64,000 bases of DNA from the NCBI GenBank assembly GCA_013176395.1, contig JABMLP010000012.1:248001-312000 (forward strand), given 5' to 3'. The stretch comes from Venturia oleaginea (Eukaryota; Ascomycota; Dothideomycetes; Venturiales; Venturiaceae). The notes below the pieces were generated by a model. The model was not told the DNA's origin and did no database searches. It worked only from the letters and a program-made list of their open reading frames with translations. Positions 41,571 to 53,600 of this stretch are shown one piece after another. A program made the position numbers and the translations under genes. Position 1 is the stretch's first letter. Each line of letters begins with the position of its first letter.

Positions 41571-42288
41571 CGCGCGGTCCATCAGTATGATGATATCATC
41601 CACGACGAGTTCATCAAGCTCTATAGACAAAAGATGCAGGCTATCCAAGTCGGTGACAATTTTGACGGCGAGAACGAGCAAGGACCCCAAAACTCCAAGA
41701 TGCAGTACGACAAGATTCTGGGCAACATTGCCAAGGGCAAGAAAGAGGCAGCAACTGTAGCACTAGGTGTCAATCAAAAAAGATTGGCGATGGATACTTC
41801 ATCGAGCATACCATCTTCACCGATGTTAAGCCTGATATGAAGATCATGCGGGAAGAAATCTTCGGCCCAGTTGTTTGTGTGAGCAGGTTCTCGAGTGAAC
41901 ACTAGGTTATTGAGCTTGCGAATTACGCAACCTATGGCCTCGCCGCTGGTATTCATACGAAGGACTATAAGCGAGCATTTCGCGTCACCGGTGCTCTAAA
42001 AGCAGGAACCACGTGGGAGAATATGTTTAATTTCGTACATTGGTCTCCGGACCCAACATTAGTCTGCGATATTGATCCCCAATAGTTTGGTGGCTATAAA
42101 GAAAGTGGCATTGGCCGTGAGTGTGGTGATGCTGCATTGGGCAATTATACAGAAATAAAGACGGTAAGCCTTTTGCTCGGAGTCTCATTTCTGTATAGCG
42201 TACTGACGTGAAATAGGTGTATCTTAACATGGGAATGGCTCCTATTCCGATTGGACCAACAAAGCCTGTCGGAGCAGGAACTATCTAG
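41571..42288 (+). pseudogene. Aldehyde dehydrogenase, C-terminal remnant
   Basis: The plus strand carries the last third of an [100 protein letters not shown], and after a short intron (GTAAGC...AATAG, about 42160-42218) VYLNMGM to TAG 42288. The N-terminal NAD-binding part and the nucleophile Cys are absent. Stops at about 41905 (SSEH-TAG-VIELAN) and 42086 (before FGGYKES) and a frame change near 41780 confirm decay. The family oxidises aldehydes to acids with NAD(P)+. Confidence 0.88.
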
Positions 42289-42895
42289 GTGCTAGAGGTA
42301 GACTTGTGTAGCCGCATGTTAGAGTACGCCAGTTCAAGTATTTTTGCCCAATCTTTCCAATTTGTCTCTATTTTTGAGTTCCTGTTCCCAATTCTGTCGG
42401 TTGTTCCATCAAAACTCTCATCCTCATTCTTGCTCATCTGGTCTCCATCGCCATCTAAACAGCAATCTAGGCAGTCAAGATGATAGTAAAGACCAGAATA
42501 TAAACTAATTGTATACACAAACCACTTATTGCCTATATCAGAAAAATCAGATTCCACTATACCTCTCATCTGATCACATCACCGTCTTTTATAGGTGTGT
42601 TACAGGAAAATCTTCTGCTCTACTCCTTGTTTGCTTCTTATGTTCTCGAGCACTGAACCTGACGAATTTTCACCACTCTCTCATGATGTGAAACCTTTGG
42701 CTATAACACTCGTACGCTCTCATGTAAACTATATAGAGACGTCATTCGCCTCAAAGGCTACATATTTTTATCATGCACAGTACGCCGCATACGACTCACG
42801 ACAACTATTCACACGAGCCGACCCAATCAACATCCCGAAAACAAACTCGAAGTCACCTAATACATCTAACACCAAATTCCTCAAAAAAAACAGCC

Positions 42896-43273
42896 ATGTT
42901 CGACATGTACGACAGATTGATGAGGCACGGAGTTGGAAAAAAACCTTGCCGATCGAATTGATCGACTGATCACAGTACTCCTCGACCATGTTGGATTTTT
43001 CGAGTTGAACGAGACTCACAAAGGCTGCCTAAAGTCAGCCAGAATCATGGCGGATCAGACAAAAATGATCCTCGACACTCTTATGACACCCGAGTGCCAG
43101 AACACCCTACACGATAAGGAGAAGATTACCATTTCTACCTGGAAATCCGCCAGATTGTCCCCATGGTGGGCCCTATGGTGGGGAAGATCTTGAAACATGA
43201 CCGTGGAGAAGATTGGAAGGGTGCAATGGAGGCAGCGACGAGGTGCCGAGAGTGGATCGAGGGGTTGCAGTAG
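42896..43273 (+). pseudogene. Small unknown protein with two frameshifts
   Basis: From ATG 42896 (context CAGCCATGTT) the reading MFDMYDRLMRHGVGK shifts in an A run near 42945 to NLADRIDRLITVLLDHVGFF and KSARIMADQTKMILDTLM. It shifts again near 43132 to YLEIRQIVPMVGPMVGKIL and ends REWIEGLQ-TAG at 43273. All three pieces look like one continuous helical protein of about 124 residues. I do not recognise the family. The frameshifts could be real decay, or one could hide an intron, though no splice sites fit. Confidence 0.5.
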
Positions 43274-43870
43274 GTGGAGAGGGGAAGAAGGCTGAGAGCG
43301 GGGAATGAGTTGAGAGAGAAAGTTAAAGATAATTGGATATCGTGTATACATTTTTCTTGGAGCACTGAATGAATTAATATGTATTCAGTAAACAACAGCA
43401 GCTAATGGGTACGGAAGTCTCTATCCTTTCTGCGGCTTTGTACATTATACTCACGCGTCTTGAGGTGACATGGTGTTGATTAGTAGTACTGTGTGTGCCT
43501 CCTCACGATGTGAACGTTGTTACTTTCTTTATATGGAGTATAAAAGCCATGGAAAATTAACTACCTTATATCTGATCCAAGTCCGGTAATTCTCGATTCC
43601 TAGCGGTATATAGTAAGAAAATCGCTGGCTATTCTTGTCCTCGGGAATGAGCGAAGCGCCCATTAAGCGCCTGAATGTAGTTAAGCGGATTAGAAGATTC
43701 TACCAAATCTTTGTGTCTCAGGTTTAACTCGTATATGAATATGACGGACTTCACGGAGCCCCTCTGCACCAATTAAGAGAAGCCTGGTCGGAAAAGGCAG
43801 TTATACAAAGAAGGTTGATTATGAAAGCGTATACCATATAATAACCCCGGTCCCTACTCCCAAGCTCTTT
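43274..43870. other. No gene recognised
   Basis: AT-rich sequence without a supported coding frame, between two pseudogene remnants. Confidence 0.4.
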
Positions 43871-44629
43871 TCATCTCCCGTCCTTCGACACACAGAACCA
43901 GAACCATATTGGCCAGAACGGTCCGCATTCGCACAACTCTATATATGTGTTGTCGAACGTCCATGTTGAAGCAAATGCAGGGTCATCCTCGCCAACAGGA
44001 ACGCCACTACCCTCACTAATCTCTTCGCAACCCATATCTGGCAGATCAGCAAGCCTCAAAGTCTTCATCAAATCCATGTCAAGCGATGCACCATATGTAT
44101 CCCATTTCGACACCCTCGGAGCCGCTCCGGCGTCTAGTAATCTTGTGGTAGATATACTTATAACAGTCCCAACCGAGTAGAACCATTCGGGTGCCCGCTT
44201 TCTATGCGTTCGATTTGGGTCCTAAACCATCATTTAGAGTCAGAGACTTCGCACTAACAGGCTTATTAAGAAAGAGAAGAAAACTGACCCATCATGCCGT
44301 CCAATTGCTTATCAATTGCCTTCCCCATCCTCCTCTTGAATCTAGCTATAAGCCACTTCATTTATGCAGGCGTTCGGACATCATAATCAGTTTTCAAGGT
44401 GAAATTCGACTGAGACACGACAATCTGAATTACCGTCTCTCCCTGCACCTTGAGCCTCGAAAAATGACCGAGCTGTCTGAGAAGTTCTTTCTCCTCCCTA
44501 TAATTTCGGAAGATGACATGCAGCTTCTCAATGCGAAAGGGAACATAGGTTCTACCTAGCTTTGGTTGGAGAACTCGTCTGCATGCTCGAGGTCGTCGGG
44601 GCTTATCGATGCCATTAGGACCAGCTGAT
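43871..44629 (-). pseudogene. Unknown protein remnant with one in-frame stop
   Basis: The minus strand reads SYESAGPNGIDKPRR, GRTYVPFRIEKLHVIFRNY, LGHFSRLKVQGETVIQIVVS and LKTDYDVRTPA, then TAA, then MKWLIARFKRRMGKAIDKQL. An apparent intron (GTCAGT...TTTAG, about 44290-44223) leads to DPNRTHRKRAPEWFYSVGT, VSKWDTYGAS and the tail FWPIWFWFCVSKDGR ending at 43871. The continuous frame on both sides of the TAA suggests one decayed gene. No family is recognised, and the splice assignment is tentative. Confidence 0.4.
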
Positions 44630-44852
44630 TCATAGGAAGTATAAGACTAAGACGAGTTCCTCTTGCAATCATGCTTCGATAACACAGAAGGGTGGATAAT
44701 ATGAGTTGAATGATGTAGACTGTAGAGTGAGGGTTGGAAGGGTCCATGGAATGAACATGGATATTGCGCTAGTGATAAATTGTTTCTCGCGATCGCGTCA
44801 ATACGCGTCCAACTCGAAATGCCTTGCGAAGAGACCCAAACAAGCAACAACA

Positions 44853-46049
44853 ATGGCATTGCTTGTCGATAAACACCGCCCACGCTCGATAGATGCTCTC
44901 TCCTACCATCCAGACCTTTCAGAACGACTAAGAGCGCTCGTATGTTGTACTCTGCTCTCAACCAACATTAGCTAATCTACTTACCACAGGCCCAAAGCGG
45001 CGACTTTCCTCATCTCCTCGTCTACGGCCCCTCCGGCGCCGGCAAGAAAACAAGGATCGTTGCTACTCTCAAGGAACTCTATGGTCCCGGGGTAGAAAAG
45101 ATCAAAATCGATTCCCGTGTCTTCCAAACAACCTCAAATCGCAAACTGGAATTTAACGTCGTAGCCTCAGTATACCATCTCGAAATCACGCCTAGCGATG
45201 TTGGAAACTACGATAGAGTCGTCATTCAAGACCTGCTGAAAGAGGTGGCACAAACACAACAGGTCGATCTGAGTGCGAGGCAGCGATTCAAGGTTGTGGT
45301 TATTAATGAGGCGGATCAACTGTCTAGAGATGCGCAGGCAGCGCTGAGACGAACAATGGAGAAATACTCAAGCAATGTGAGATTGATCCTTCTGGCAAAC
45401 TCAACGGCGAACATCATTGCTCCAATTCGGTCGAGAACGCTCCTCATTCGCGTCGCTGCCCCAAGTGAGGATGAGATTTGTAAGGCTTTGGCCAAGGTTG
45501 GAAAGGCCGAGCGATTTCAAGGAGTGGAAGCACTGAATAGGAGGATTGCAGCAGACAGTGGCAGGAACCTGCGAAAAGCATTGTTAATGTTCGAGGCTGT
45601 TTATGCCCAAAAGTATGCCCCAGTTCCCTTGCAACCTGGCGACCATTGCTAACAATCCCCCAGCGAGAAAGTCACCGAAAAGACTCCCATCTCACCTCCC
45701 GACTGGGAAGCCCTGATAGAACAAATCGCAGAAGACATCATTGCATTACACACACCAGCACGCATCCTCGAAGTTCGAAGCAAACTCTACGATTTGCTTT
45801 CGCACTGTATACCTGCTACGGTTATTTTGAAGACGTTGACGTTCAAGTTGGTTGCTCATCCGAGCGTGGATGCTGAGCTTAAAACGGATATTGTCAAATG
45901 GGCGGCGTTCTACGAGCATAGGATCAGAAATGGCAGCGTAAATTCATTACGATATCATGTTGCCAGAAATTGGCTAATTGTACTTGCAGAGACTGATCTT
46001 CCATTTGGAAGCGTTTGTTTGCAAATTCATGAGGATTAGCGAATGGTAA
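44853..46049 (+). CDS. rfc3: Replication factor C subunit 3 (yeast Rfc5 orthologue)
   Basis: Four exons, 44853-44939, 44990-45612, 45664-45937 and 45990-46049, give 347 residues. All three introns are about 50 bp with GTATGT/GTATGC/GTAAAT donors. It starts MALLVDKHRPRSIDAL. The Walker A is GPSGAGKKT (42-50), with the KKT ending seen in Rfc5-type clamp-loader subunits. VVINEADQLSRDAQAALRRTMEK carries the Walker B and the Arg finger SRC-like region follows (LANSTANIIAPIRSR). It ends HLEAFVCKFMRISEW. RFC loads the PCNA clamp onto primer-template junctions in the nucleus; this small subunit is also shared with the Rad24, Ctf18 and Elg1 alternative loaders. The frame is intact and it is a normal housekeeping gene. 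Confidence 0.95.
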
Positions 46050-47068
46050 GTATCTCTCTTCTGTATGTGATACAGCAAGCTAACGTTGTCGTCCGCAGTC
46101 ACAGTATGGGTATCGATTACTAAAGGCTGCGTTTGTGTTATAACGCATTTCAAATAGTTTTGAGCGGCGATCTCGTGGGCCCCCAAGGCGTTGACGACGG
46201 ATGTACGAGCCCGGCAACTCAGTGAATGTGACCTTGCTCTCTAGCTTGTAGGGCAACATGACCTCAAATGGCAATGAAATGATGATTTTCATACGTTAAA
46301 GGTTTTCGTCAGAAGGTCGTGTGGGAATCGGGGAGATGTTCTAAATATACTTCTGTGTTGAGAATTGGATCGAAATACTCATGGTTTCTGGCTTGCCTGG
46401 TCGTGATAACAACATCCCTACCGGTACAGTATATGTAGAACAGGCATCTACGCATCATGGATATATGGGTAAGGCAAGGAAAAGTACAGCGAATGGAGAC
46501 AATGAGATCTTCATAATTGGAGATTTCATATATTCAACCTCAACATCACATCGAATTGTGGTTTTATGCGAAGCAAACAAGTTTCGAGTACGAAGGAATA
46601 TACCATAAATGGAGAGATCGGAGATCGGAGATTGTAATCTCATCGAGCTTTTTGGAGAAAAGTGCAAACAGAACAGCTCCACAAGATGATAACCTTCCTA
46701 ACGATGATGTAGTTCTCGGCATCTTGAAGTTCTGATCTTTCGGCGTGGTTACATGTGTTGAAATCCAGAATCAAGCCTCGTTGGATTCTGTGAGTGTTTA
46801 CCATTCATATTGAGTTTATCGTGGGTAAACATGTTTCGAGCCCAGGATGTTGAGGGGGAAAGGGATATCGAGTTTGTTGGTTTAGGTGACCTCTGAGGGT
46901 TCGTTTTAAGCAAGCTTAATTTGCATCCACCTAAGGTGAAGCTCAAGACGCCCCATGCGCCAGTACTACCATGTACCACCGGACTCAATCTAGGAGTCTG
47001 TCACTGGCATAACCATTTTTTACCAGCCTTTATTCCATAGCATAGCAGAGTACATCGTATGAAGAAAT
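46050..47068. other. Intergenic region between convergent rfc3 and rps10
   Basis: About 1 kb without a supported gene. It holds the 3' ends of both neighbours; only short frames without homology are visible. Confidence 0.5.
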
Positions 47069-47726
47069 CTAAGCAGCAGCTGGAGCAGCACCGCCACGTC
47101 CAGCACCACGACCGAAGCCACCACGGAAACCTGGCTCGAAACCACCTGGAGCACCACCGCCCTCCTTGTCATCTCTTCTCCTGTATCCGTCACGCTCGCC
47201 ACGCTCACCGCGGGGTCCACCACGGCCACCTTGGCGTCGGTCACGGTCGTCACCACCGAGCATACCGCGTGGTGGGGCATGGGATCGCTGGGTCTTGATG
47301 TGTGTCTGGGGAACGATCTCGGCTGGAAGGTGGAGCCATTCGCGGAGGTAGTCGAGACCTTCTGGGGTCAAGGTGTAGTAGTACCATTGCCATGAGAACT
47401 GGGTCTTGACATAGCCGCGGGAGTCGAGGGATTGGAGAGCCTTGATGACCTGGGGGGTTCGTTAGAATATGTGCTGTATCTTGAATGCTTGAGATGAGCG
47501 TACGTAGAGGTTCTTGGTCTCAATCTGCTGGTGTTGGGGCAGGTTGTAGTCTTTCTTTGCGACACAGACACCCTCTAGATGTGGAATTAGTGAATATTCT
47601 TTGAATTTTGGCGCAAAGTGGGCATACCACGGAAGAGGTACTCGTGGATCTTCTTGCGGTCGGCCTTTGGGATAAGCCTGGTCTTATTAGCAATGTGCGA
47701 TCAATCATTGAGGCGCACACATACAT
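47069..47726 (-). CDS. rps10: 40S ribosomal protein eS10
   Basis: Minus-strand exons 47726-47725, 47677-47628, 47574-47504 and 47449-47069 give 167 residues ([62 protein letters not shown]), a close match to eS10. The C-terminal tail is rich in Arg/Gly (RGG-type), as in the family. The first exon contributes only A and T of the start codon: intron 47724-47678 (GTATGT...CTAAT...CCAG) splits ATG after its second base. Reading through the donor from the same ATG gives [10 protein letters not shown], unrelated to eS10, so splicing is needed. The protein is in the small-subunit beak. It is transcribed divergently from sde2. Confidence 0.95.
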
Positions 47727-47941
47727 TTTGACGGTGTTGGTCGAGTTGGAGTTGAATGATCGAAGTTCGCAGTAGAAACCAATTTCGACTTTCCGGCGCA
47801 CACAACCTGAGGGTGGAGTCTTGGCGCTACACGTGATCCTCGGGCTCATTTCAGAAACAATGGATGCGAACGCGAATCGACTTCATCACTGCAATCCACT
47901 ATAACCCCCAATCGCTCCACCTATCAGCAAATAATCTCAAA
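47727..47941. promoter_or_regulatory. Bidirectional promoter region rps10/sde2
   Basis: 215 bp between two divergent start codons must hold both promoters and 5' UTRs. A short upstream ATG at 47864 is in frame with sde2 and would add 26 residues. Confidence 0.6.
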
Positions 47942-48820
47942 ATGGCACACCAAATGATCAACATCCTCCTCACCACCTTCCCAGGCCTGGGACTTCCCTC
48001 GACGCTCTCCCTCCCTGTCCCAAGCACATTCACAGTCGGCGACGTCGAGAAGCGCATATCAGAACGTCTCCCAGCCGCAGCCGCAGCTTCAAACCTCACA
48101 ATCACAACCACATCAAATAAGATACTATCCACGCGGTGGTCAGAGCCAATAACTTCCCTCCTCGACACACCAGATGATGCACTCCTCCCTCTTCGTCTCA
48201 GCGCAAGACTATGCGGTGGCAAAGGTGGTTTCGGTGCCCAGCTTCGCGCAGCAGGTGGCCGCATGACGAAGAAAAAGGGACGAGGACCAACCGTCAATTC
48301 AAATCGCGACATCACCGGCCGGCGTCTCCGCGTCAACGCAGAAGCGAAAGGTCTGGCAGAGTACTACGCAATAAAACCTGGTATGGATGCGAAAGAGAAA
48401 GAAGAGCGTAGGAAACGGTGGCATGAGATTATTGTGACTTCCGAGGCTAAGGTAGATGAGCTTGAGAACAAACGACCGGGACGGTTGGATGGTGCATGGG
48501 TTGAGGCCAAGGAGGAGGCGAGTGAGAAGACCAGGGAGGCGGTTATTGCTGCTATGAAGGCAGGGAATATCAAGGACTTGCTGAGGGAAAGTGATGCGTC
48601 GGGCACTGGTTCTGAGAACAGCGAGGGGAGTGAAAGTGATGAGGCTGGACCTGTGAAGGCTTCGGCCTCCATGAAACCAGTTGCAAGACCAGTGTCATTC
48701 TTTTCCTGGAACGAAGAAATGAGCGATAGTGAAGAGGATGAGGACGAGGAGGAAGAGCCAGAAGAAGAGGAGGCTCCGGTTCCTGTTTCTTCAAAAGGGA
48801 AAGGAAAGGCAAAGGCATAA
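47942..48820 (+). CDS. sde2: Sde2-like splicing/genome-stability protein with N-terminal ubiquitin fold
   Basis: A single-exon protein of 292 residues from ATG 47942 (MAHQMINILLTTFPGL). The first 90 residues form the ubiquitin-like domain of Sde2 and end at CGGKGGFG (91-98). In Sde2 a deubiquitinase cuts after Gly-Gly, and the freed Lys-starting part enters the spliceosome to help excise particular introns and protects telomeric silencing and genome stability (known from fission yeast and human). The Sde2 N-domain continues (GAQLRAAGGRMTKKKG, CRDLxGRR-like DITGRRLR). The C-terminus is acidic with a Lys-rich end. An upstream in-frame ATG (47864) is less likely because the ubiquitin fold starts near residue 5 here. 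It shares a promoter region with rps10. Confidence 0.9.
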   Translation: MAHQMINILLTTFPGLGLPSTLSLPVPSTFTVGDVEKRISERLPAAAAASNLTITTTSNKILSTRWSEPITSLLDTPDDALLPLRLSARLCGGKGGFGAQLRAAGGRMTKKKGRGPTVNSNRDITGRRLRVNAEAKGLAEYYAIKPGMDAKEKEERRKRWHEIIVTSEAKVDELENKRPGRLDGAWVEAKEEASEKTREAVIAAMKAGNIKDLLRESDASGTGSENSEGSESDEAGPVKASASMKPVARPVSFFSWNEEMSDSEEDEDEEEEPEEEEAPVPVSSKGKGKAKA

Positions 48821-49991
48821 AGATGATGAATTGAAGCGAGTATTTTTGCATGGTTTGGCGTTCAGCGAATTGATTAAATATGTATACCCCTTACCCAAGC
48901 TTGTGAACAGCAAAACATCTTTACAAACAGGTTTACTCGGTGCGCTTGCCATATTGTGCTCGCCAATTTAAGCCCCGATCGAGCGATATCAGAAGTTTAC
49001 CTTTACCCATCAACGTCGTTGCCTGCCTAGCCCTTTCTTGTATTAAATCACATATCTGGACCTGGAAAATCTGCACCAGCGGATCACGAAGCAAAACCAA
49101 TTGTTAGGGGGCTTGGCTCTGGTATGGAAGTCATCCACCAAAACCAGTTTCCGGTCTCTCGTCAAACCTTTCGTCGACGAAATCCTGATGGCGAGATTGA
49201 GGTAGTGGTTTCCAAAATGTCATGGTGGTCAGTTCCATTGCCAATGCTGTAATTGTATTTCTTCTGGCATAAAAATGAAGCTCTTACCAAGATATTGCTG
49301 TATTACAGTAAACTCTTTTTTGATCTACTAGGCTGGGAGATACGCCGGCATCCATGTCCCACAATCTTGCTCTTCTTAGTTCTGTGATGCTTGATGTTTC
49401 TGCTCTCAACTTCCACCGAACCACCAAATCGCCGCAAGTAATGGAGAAACAATTATCAGGAAGTCTCAATCAGATCCCTTAATGATTCCCTGCAGTGAGG
49501 AAATTTAAGACGGCAGTGACAACGCATTGGCGATGATGAAACCAAGCATCATAAAGATGCTCCCGGGATGGAAAAACGAAAAAGCCTGAAAAGTTGTCTG
49601 GCTAAATCACTTTTTTCAAAATGAAATTAGAAATGGCCATGGTTACCAGAATCCCCATCGCGGTTTCTTTTAGGAAGACCTTGTTGTTCTACCCCAATGG
49701 GTTTTTTTTAATACCCGGCATCGTAATGTCTTCAATCGACATTGGCATTGGAGACCGCGCATGATGGCCGAAGCCGGAAAAGGTACAAAATCCAAGAAGA
49801 CAAAAAGATTGACGGAGCACAGACGAGCGGCGCACTTATGCAATACAACAATCCAATGGTGACAGGCTCCAGAAGTTGATTTAATACATTCTCGCCGTCT
49901 CGATTACGAAAAGTTAACAGTCTATTAAGTACACTCCATCCAACACCCAAATCCAATCCAATCTGAAAACTTACAAGAACCCTCCACTCCT
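48821..49991. other. Intergenic region
   Basis: About 1.2 kb between convergent genes with no supported gene. Small frames here lack homology or splice support. Confidence 0.5.
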
Positions 49992-51606
49992 CTACCTAAC
50001 TTTCTTCTTCTTAGCCCCCTCCCTCATACTCATAACAAGCACACACCAAGCATACTCCCAAAGCGTAATCAAAATCTGAATCCCAAGCACAAATACTCTC
50101 CCCAAATTATCCCATGTCGAATCACCCGGCCTCTTCCCTCTTATAAATTTAGCATCAACAACCTTCCACGGTACGTTTCCCCCAAGTTTCCTTCCCACAG
50201 CAACGCCACTGGAAAATCCATCTTCGTGAAAGCCGTAGTTGGTCCAGGCACCACAGTACCATATCCCTCTCTCCCCCTGAATCTCGTGGAGGCGATCTTG
50301 AGCGCGGACGGCAGCGGCGTTGTAGAGGAGATGGCTGTATTCGATTTTGGCTTGGGTGAGAGAGGATTTTGGTTGATGGGGTGGGTTCATTGTGACTAAT
50401 ACGTTGCCGAATTTGGAGGTGGATATATGTTGGAGGATATTCATGTTATATGTCAACGCGACAGTTTGCAGCGCTCCAGACGGCGACTCCTGAGCTTTTA
50501 TCAAATTTGGAGATTCAGTTGGTGATGAAGTCGTCAAATAATTCCACGCTGACCATGCCACCTTTCGTTTTGGAAGAAGGGAAGCGTCGGAGTGGAGGTA
50601 GACTGTATTTGGTGTCGTATGAAATTCGCCTAAAATTTCCCGTTCGAGTTTGGAGGCGGTTTTTGAGATGAGGGTGTGTGCCTGGTCGCCGTGACAAGCG
50701 AGGATTACTTCGTCGAAATGGGCTTTTTCTCCGTTCTTGAATTGAAGCGTGGTACCCCATACTGGATCGCCATAGACTGAGTATACGGGACTAGAGAGGT
50801 GAACATTTTCTTGGGGAAACTTGGCCATCAAGGCATCGATGTATTGTTTTGAGCCGCCGGGTATTGTTAGCCAATCTGGTCTCTTGGCTATGGTGTTCAG
50901 AAGGTGATGGTTCCACATGAAGCGGACGAGGGTCACAGCTGGGAATTCTAGAGCGCATTTATCGGCCCCAGTACTCCATACGGAGGCTGTCATTGGGATG
51001 AGATAGTCGTCGCGGAAGACGTCTGAGTAGCCTTCCTTTTGAAGATATTCTCCGATGCTCATCTCATTCTCAGAGCTGTTCTCATCTGTTAGTAGATCCA
51101 GAGCAAACTGATTGAATCGAATGATATCGAAGATCATTCTCCAGAAATTAGGTCGGAAGAAGTTGCGTTTTTGAGCAAAGATTGATCTCGGAGATGTGCC
51201 TGACCATTCAAAAGCTCCCTGATCTCGAGTGATGGCAAAAGTCATGGCCGTTGGAACTGTTTTCACCCTGAGCTCTTTCAAGAATGGTATAAAGTTTGCT
51301 GCTGTGTTGTTAGATGTTGATGCGGGTAGGGAGTTTGGAAAGCCTACGATATGTGGCAGTATTCAACACAATGAAGCCAGTATCCACCATGATTGTCTTC
51401 CCTTCATGCTTGAAGGGAAGGGTATTGGTGTGACCTCCCAGCCGATCTGCAGCCTCATACAAATGGACATTATGACCTGTATTCCGCAAGGAGTACAGAG
51501 CCCCCAGCCCCGAAACACCACTTCCAATAATGGCTATTCTTTTCGCCCTGTTCGCCGGAGTTTGAACTAAGGTGTGGCCCGGAGCCTCAATATCAGGAGA
51601 AGACAT
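49992..51606 (-). CDS. FAD-dependent amine oxidase-like oxidoreductase
   Basis: Two minus-strand exons, 51606-51348 and 51298-49992, with a 49-bp intron (GTAGGC...CAGCAG) give 521 residues. The N-terminus has a Rossmann FAD motif GSGVSGLG (28-35) followed by the LYEAADRLGGHTNT fingerprint. Across the splice the reading is TATYPNFIPFLKEL. Further segments fit the flavin amine oxidase/COG2907 group: SVWSTGADKCALEFPAVTLVRF, IPGGSKQYIDAL, YCGAWTNYGFHEDGFSSG (the C-terminal FAD-contact motif). A hydrophobic stretch near the C-terminus (VFVLGIQILITLWEYAWCVL) may be a membrane anchor. The substrate cannot be read from sequence; bacterial relatives often sit with cyclopropane-fatty-acid synthase genes. 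Confidence 0.9.
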
Positions 51607-52057
51607 TATACAATAAATGATGCTTGGATGATAAAAGTGATGCTGGCAGGACAAATGGATTACTGCTCTGCTAATGCTATAGGTCCGTGATCGATGACCT
51701 CATGAGGGTAAGAAATGAGTAATCGAGCCAGAGGAAAGATGACTCGTGAAAGAGGGGACTTGGGAGTGATAGTTGTGTTTCTAACTTTATTCGAAGCGCT
51801 GAGACGGGTATCAATTAATTGGTTCCATGTCGTCGTTTCAACCACCCATCACCTGACCATCTATTCTTGGAAGCCTGCAACTGCAACCAGCTCTTCGATC
51901 AACACTTTGCATATACCAGGAAACGACTTCCGCATATCAACACCATAATCTCTGCCATACCACTCTGGCCGCAACCAAATTCGCCATACAACGCGATCCC
52001 GCCACCTCACAGCTTCTGCCTACCTACACCGACGCTGATTCCTACACGACAACCACA
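51607..52057. promoter_or_regulatory. Intergenic region between divergent oxidoreductase and vti1 genes
   Basis: 451 bp upstream of both start codons, presumed to contain both promoters. No motif is assigned. Confidence 0.45.
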
Positions 52058-52798
52058 ATGGCCGACATCCTCGACCAAGAAGCCGGCTCTGAGCTCTTCG
52101 CTAGCTACGAAGCCGAATTGAGGCTCGTGCAAGCAGATCTCGCCCAACAACTTGAGCAAATCCCAGAGTTGACGGGTGAACCACGAAAAGCCGCCATTTC
52201 GAAAGCCCAGCGCTCCATCGAGGAAGCAAAAGAAATTCTTGACCAGATGCGCATGGAGCAATCCAACGTACCCAAATCATTGCAACCAAAGGTCAAGACA
52301 CGATTCCGAAACTATCAAACCGATATCGACGCCTCGACGCGCAAGTTGAGGGGGTTGGAGAACAAACCGAGGTATGGAGGACGGTACACAGATAATCCTG
52401 ATGCGGGTCCGGGAGATGCGCAATTGGAGCAGCGACAACAATTGTTAAGTGGCACAGATAGGCTGGAGAGATCTAGCAAGAGATTGCAGGATTCCCACCG
52501 CATGGCGCTGGAGACCGAGGATATTGGGAGGAGCACATTACAGGATTTGGGCAGGCAGAGAGAGACAATTACGCATACCAGGGATACGCTTTTGGAGAGT
52601 GAGGGCTATACCGATCGGAGCATCAAGACTTTGAGAGGGATGGCTCGTAGGTATGTTCCGTCGTTATTCTAGGAGAGTTTGGGAAGGTGGTTTGCTAATG
52701 AGTGGGATAGGATGGCCACAAATCGAATTATAACTATTGCGATAATCACGGTTTTAGTATTGTTGATTATTGCGGTTATTTGGTCTAAGTTCAAGTAG
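52058..52798 (+). CDS. vti1: Vti1 family v-SNARE
   Basis: Exons 52058-52650 and 52711-52798 with a 60-bp intron (GTATGT...GATAG) give 226 residues. The N-terminal Vti1 three-helix domain (MADILDQEAGSELFASYEAE; IEEAKEILDQMRMEQSN) is followed by a Qb-SNARE helix (RLERSSKRLQDSHRMALETE to TIHTRD-like THTRDTLLESE). Exon 2 supplies the membrane anchor (IITIAIITVLVLLIIAVIW) and a short SKFK tail. Without splicing the protein would lack its anchor. Vti1 acts in Golgi, endosome and vacuole membrane fusion with different t-SNARE partners. Intact housekeeping gene. Confidence 0.95.
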
Positions 52799-53600
52799 AC
52801 CATTTAATACGAGGGGACATGCCTGGAGTATGGTTGACGTTTTTGGTGTCGAGGCGAAGGCAGCCTTTACTTCCTTTATAGGTACTGCAGCGAATCAGTA
52901 AGGCTGTATGATTGAGCTATATTAAGACCATGCACAGTTACTTCTGTATTGTAATGCATTCAATTCTCAGCTGACAGCGGCTGGCCTTCTCCAGCCAACA
53001 GACAAGGTGACATTTGCAATCTGACCCAAGCAATTCTCTCTCCTTTTATTGACTGGCGCGCTATCTACTGGCACATGCACCAAGCATCGAATTTGTCGGA
53101 GATTACATGGGCGTGACGGCCCAAAGAATAGGAAGAAGAAAAAGGAAGAGAGGTTTGTATAGCGGCAACGTGGTTAATACTGAAACATCGGCTGACTTCT
53201 GCAACTCAGGTATATATGAAGATGAGAAACAGTTGAGCAGTTCATTTGCGCGTTATAGCGAACGAGTAAGATCAATGAATGGCTGAGCACGATCCGACCA
53301 TCTTCAAGAGGCCATACGTAGGCGGTGAGTCTCTCAATAGGAGCACAAGATTGAAGCCAGGTACATCAAAGAAATGTGCACAATATTTGGGGAATATTCT
53401 GAGACGTAAGGAAAATCACCCACCTAGGAGGCTTTTGCACTATCTTGATATCTTGTAGGAGTCTTTGTAGTGAAGGATGTAATGATAAAAACTTGTATGG
53501 AAGTTTTATGGGTATCGAAAACGATTTATCTGCCATTCTACCCTATGGTGTTCAGAGTCCAACTAACGCCCATACGGCTCCTGTGGTTACAGACCTTATT
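52799..53600. other. Intergenic region with a short dispersed motif
   Basis: No gene is supported. A stretch near 53231-53263 (CGTTATAGCGAACGAGTAAG) recurs with few changes near 56059-56099. Confidence 0.4.

Noticed and set aside
52799..53600. Small plus frames beside the kinase-like gene
   Set aside because: They are antisense shadows or short unsupported frames.
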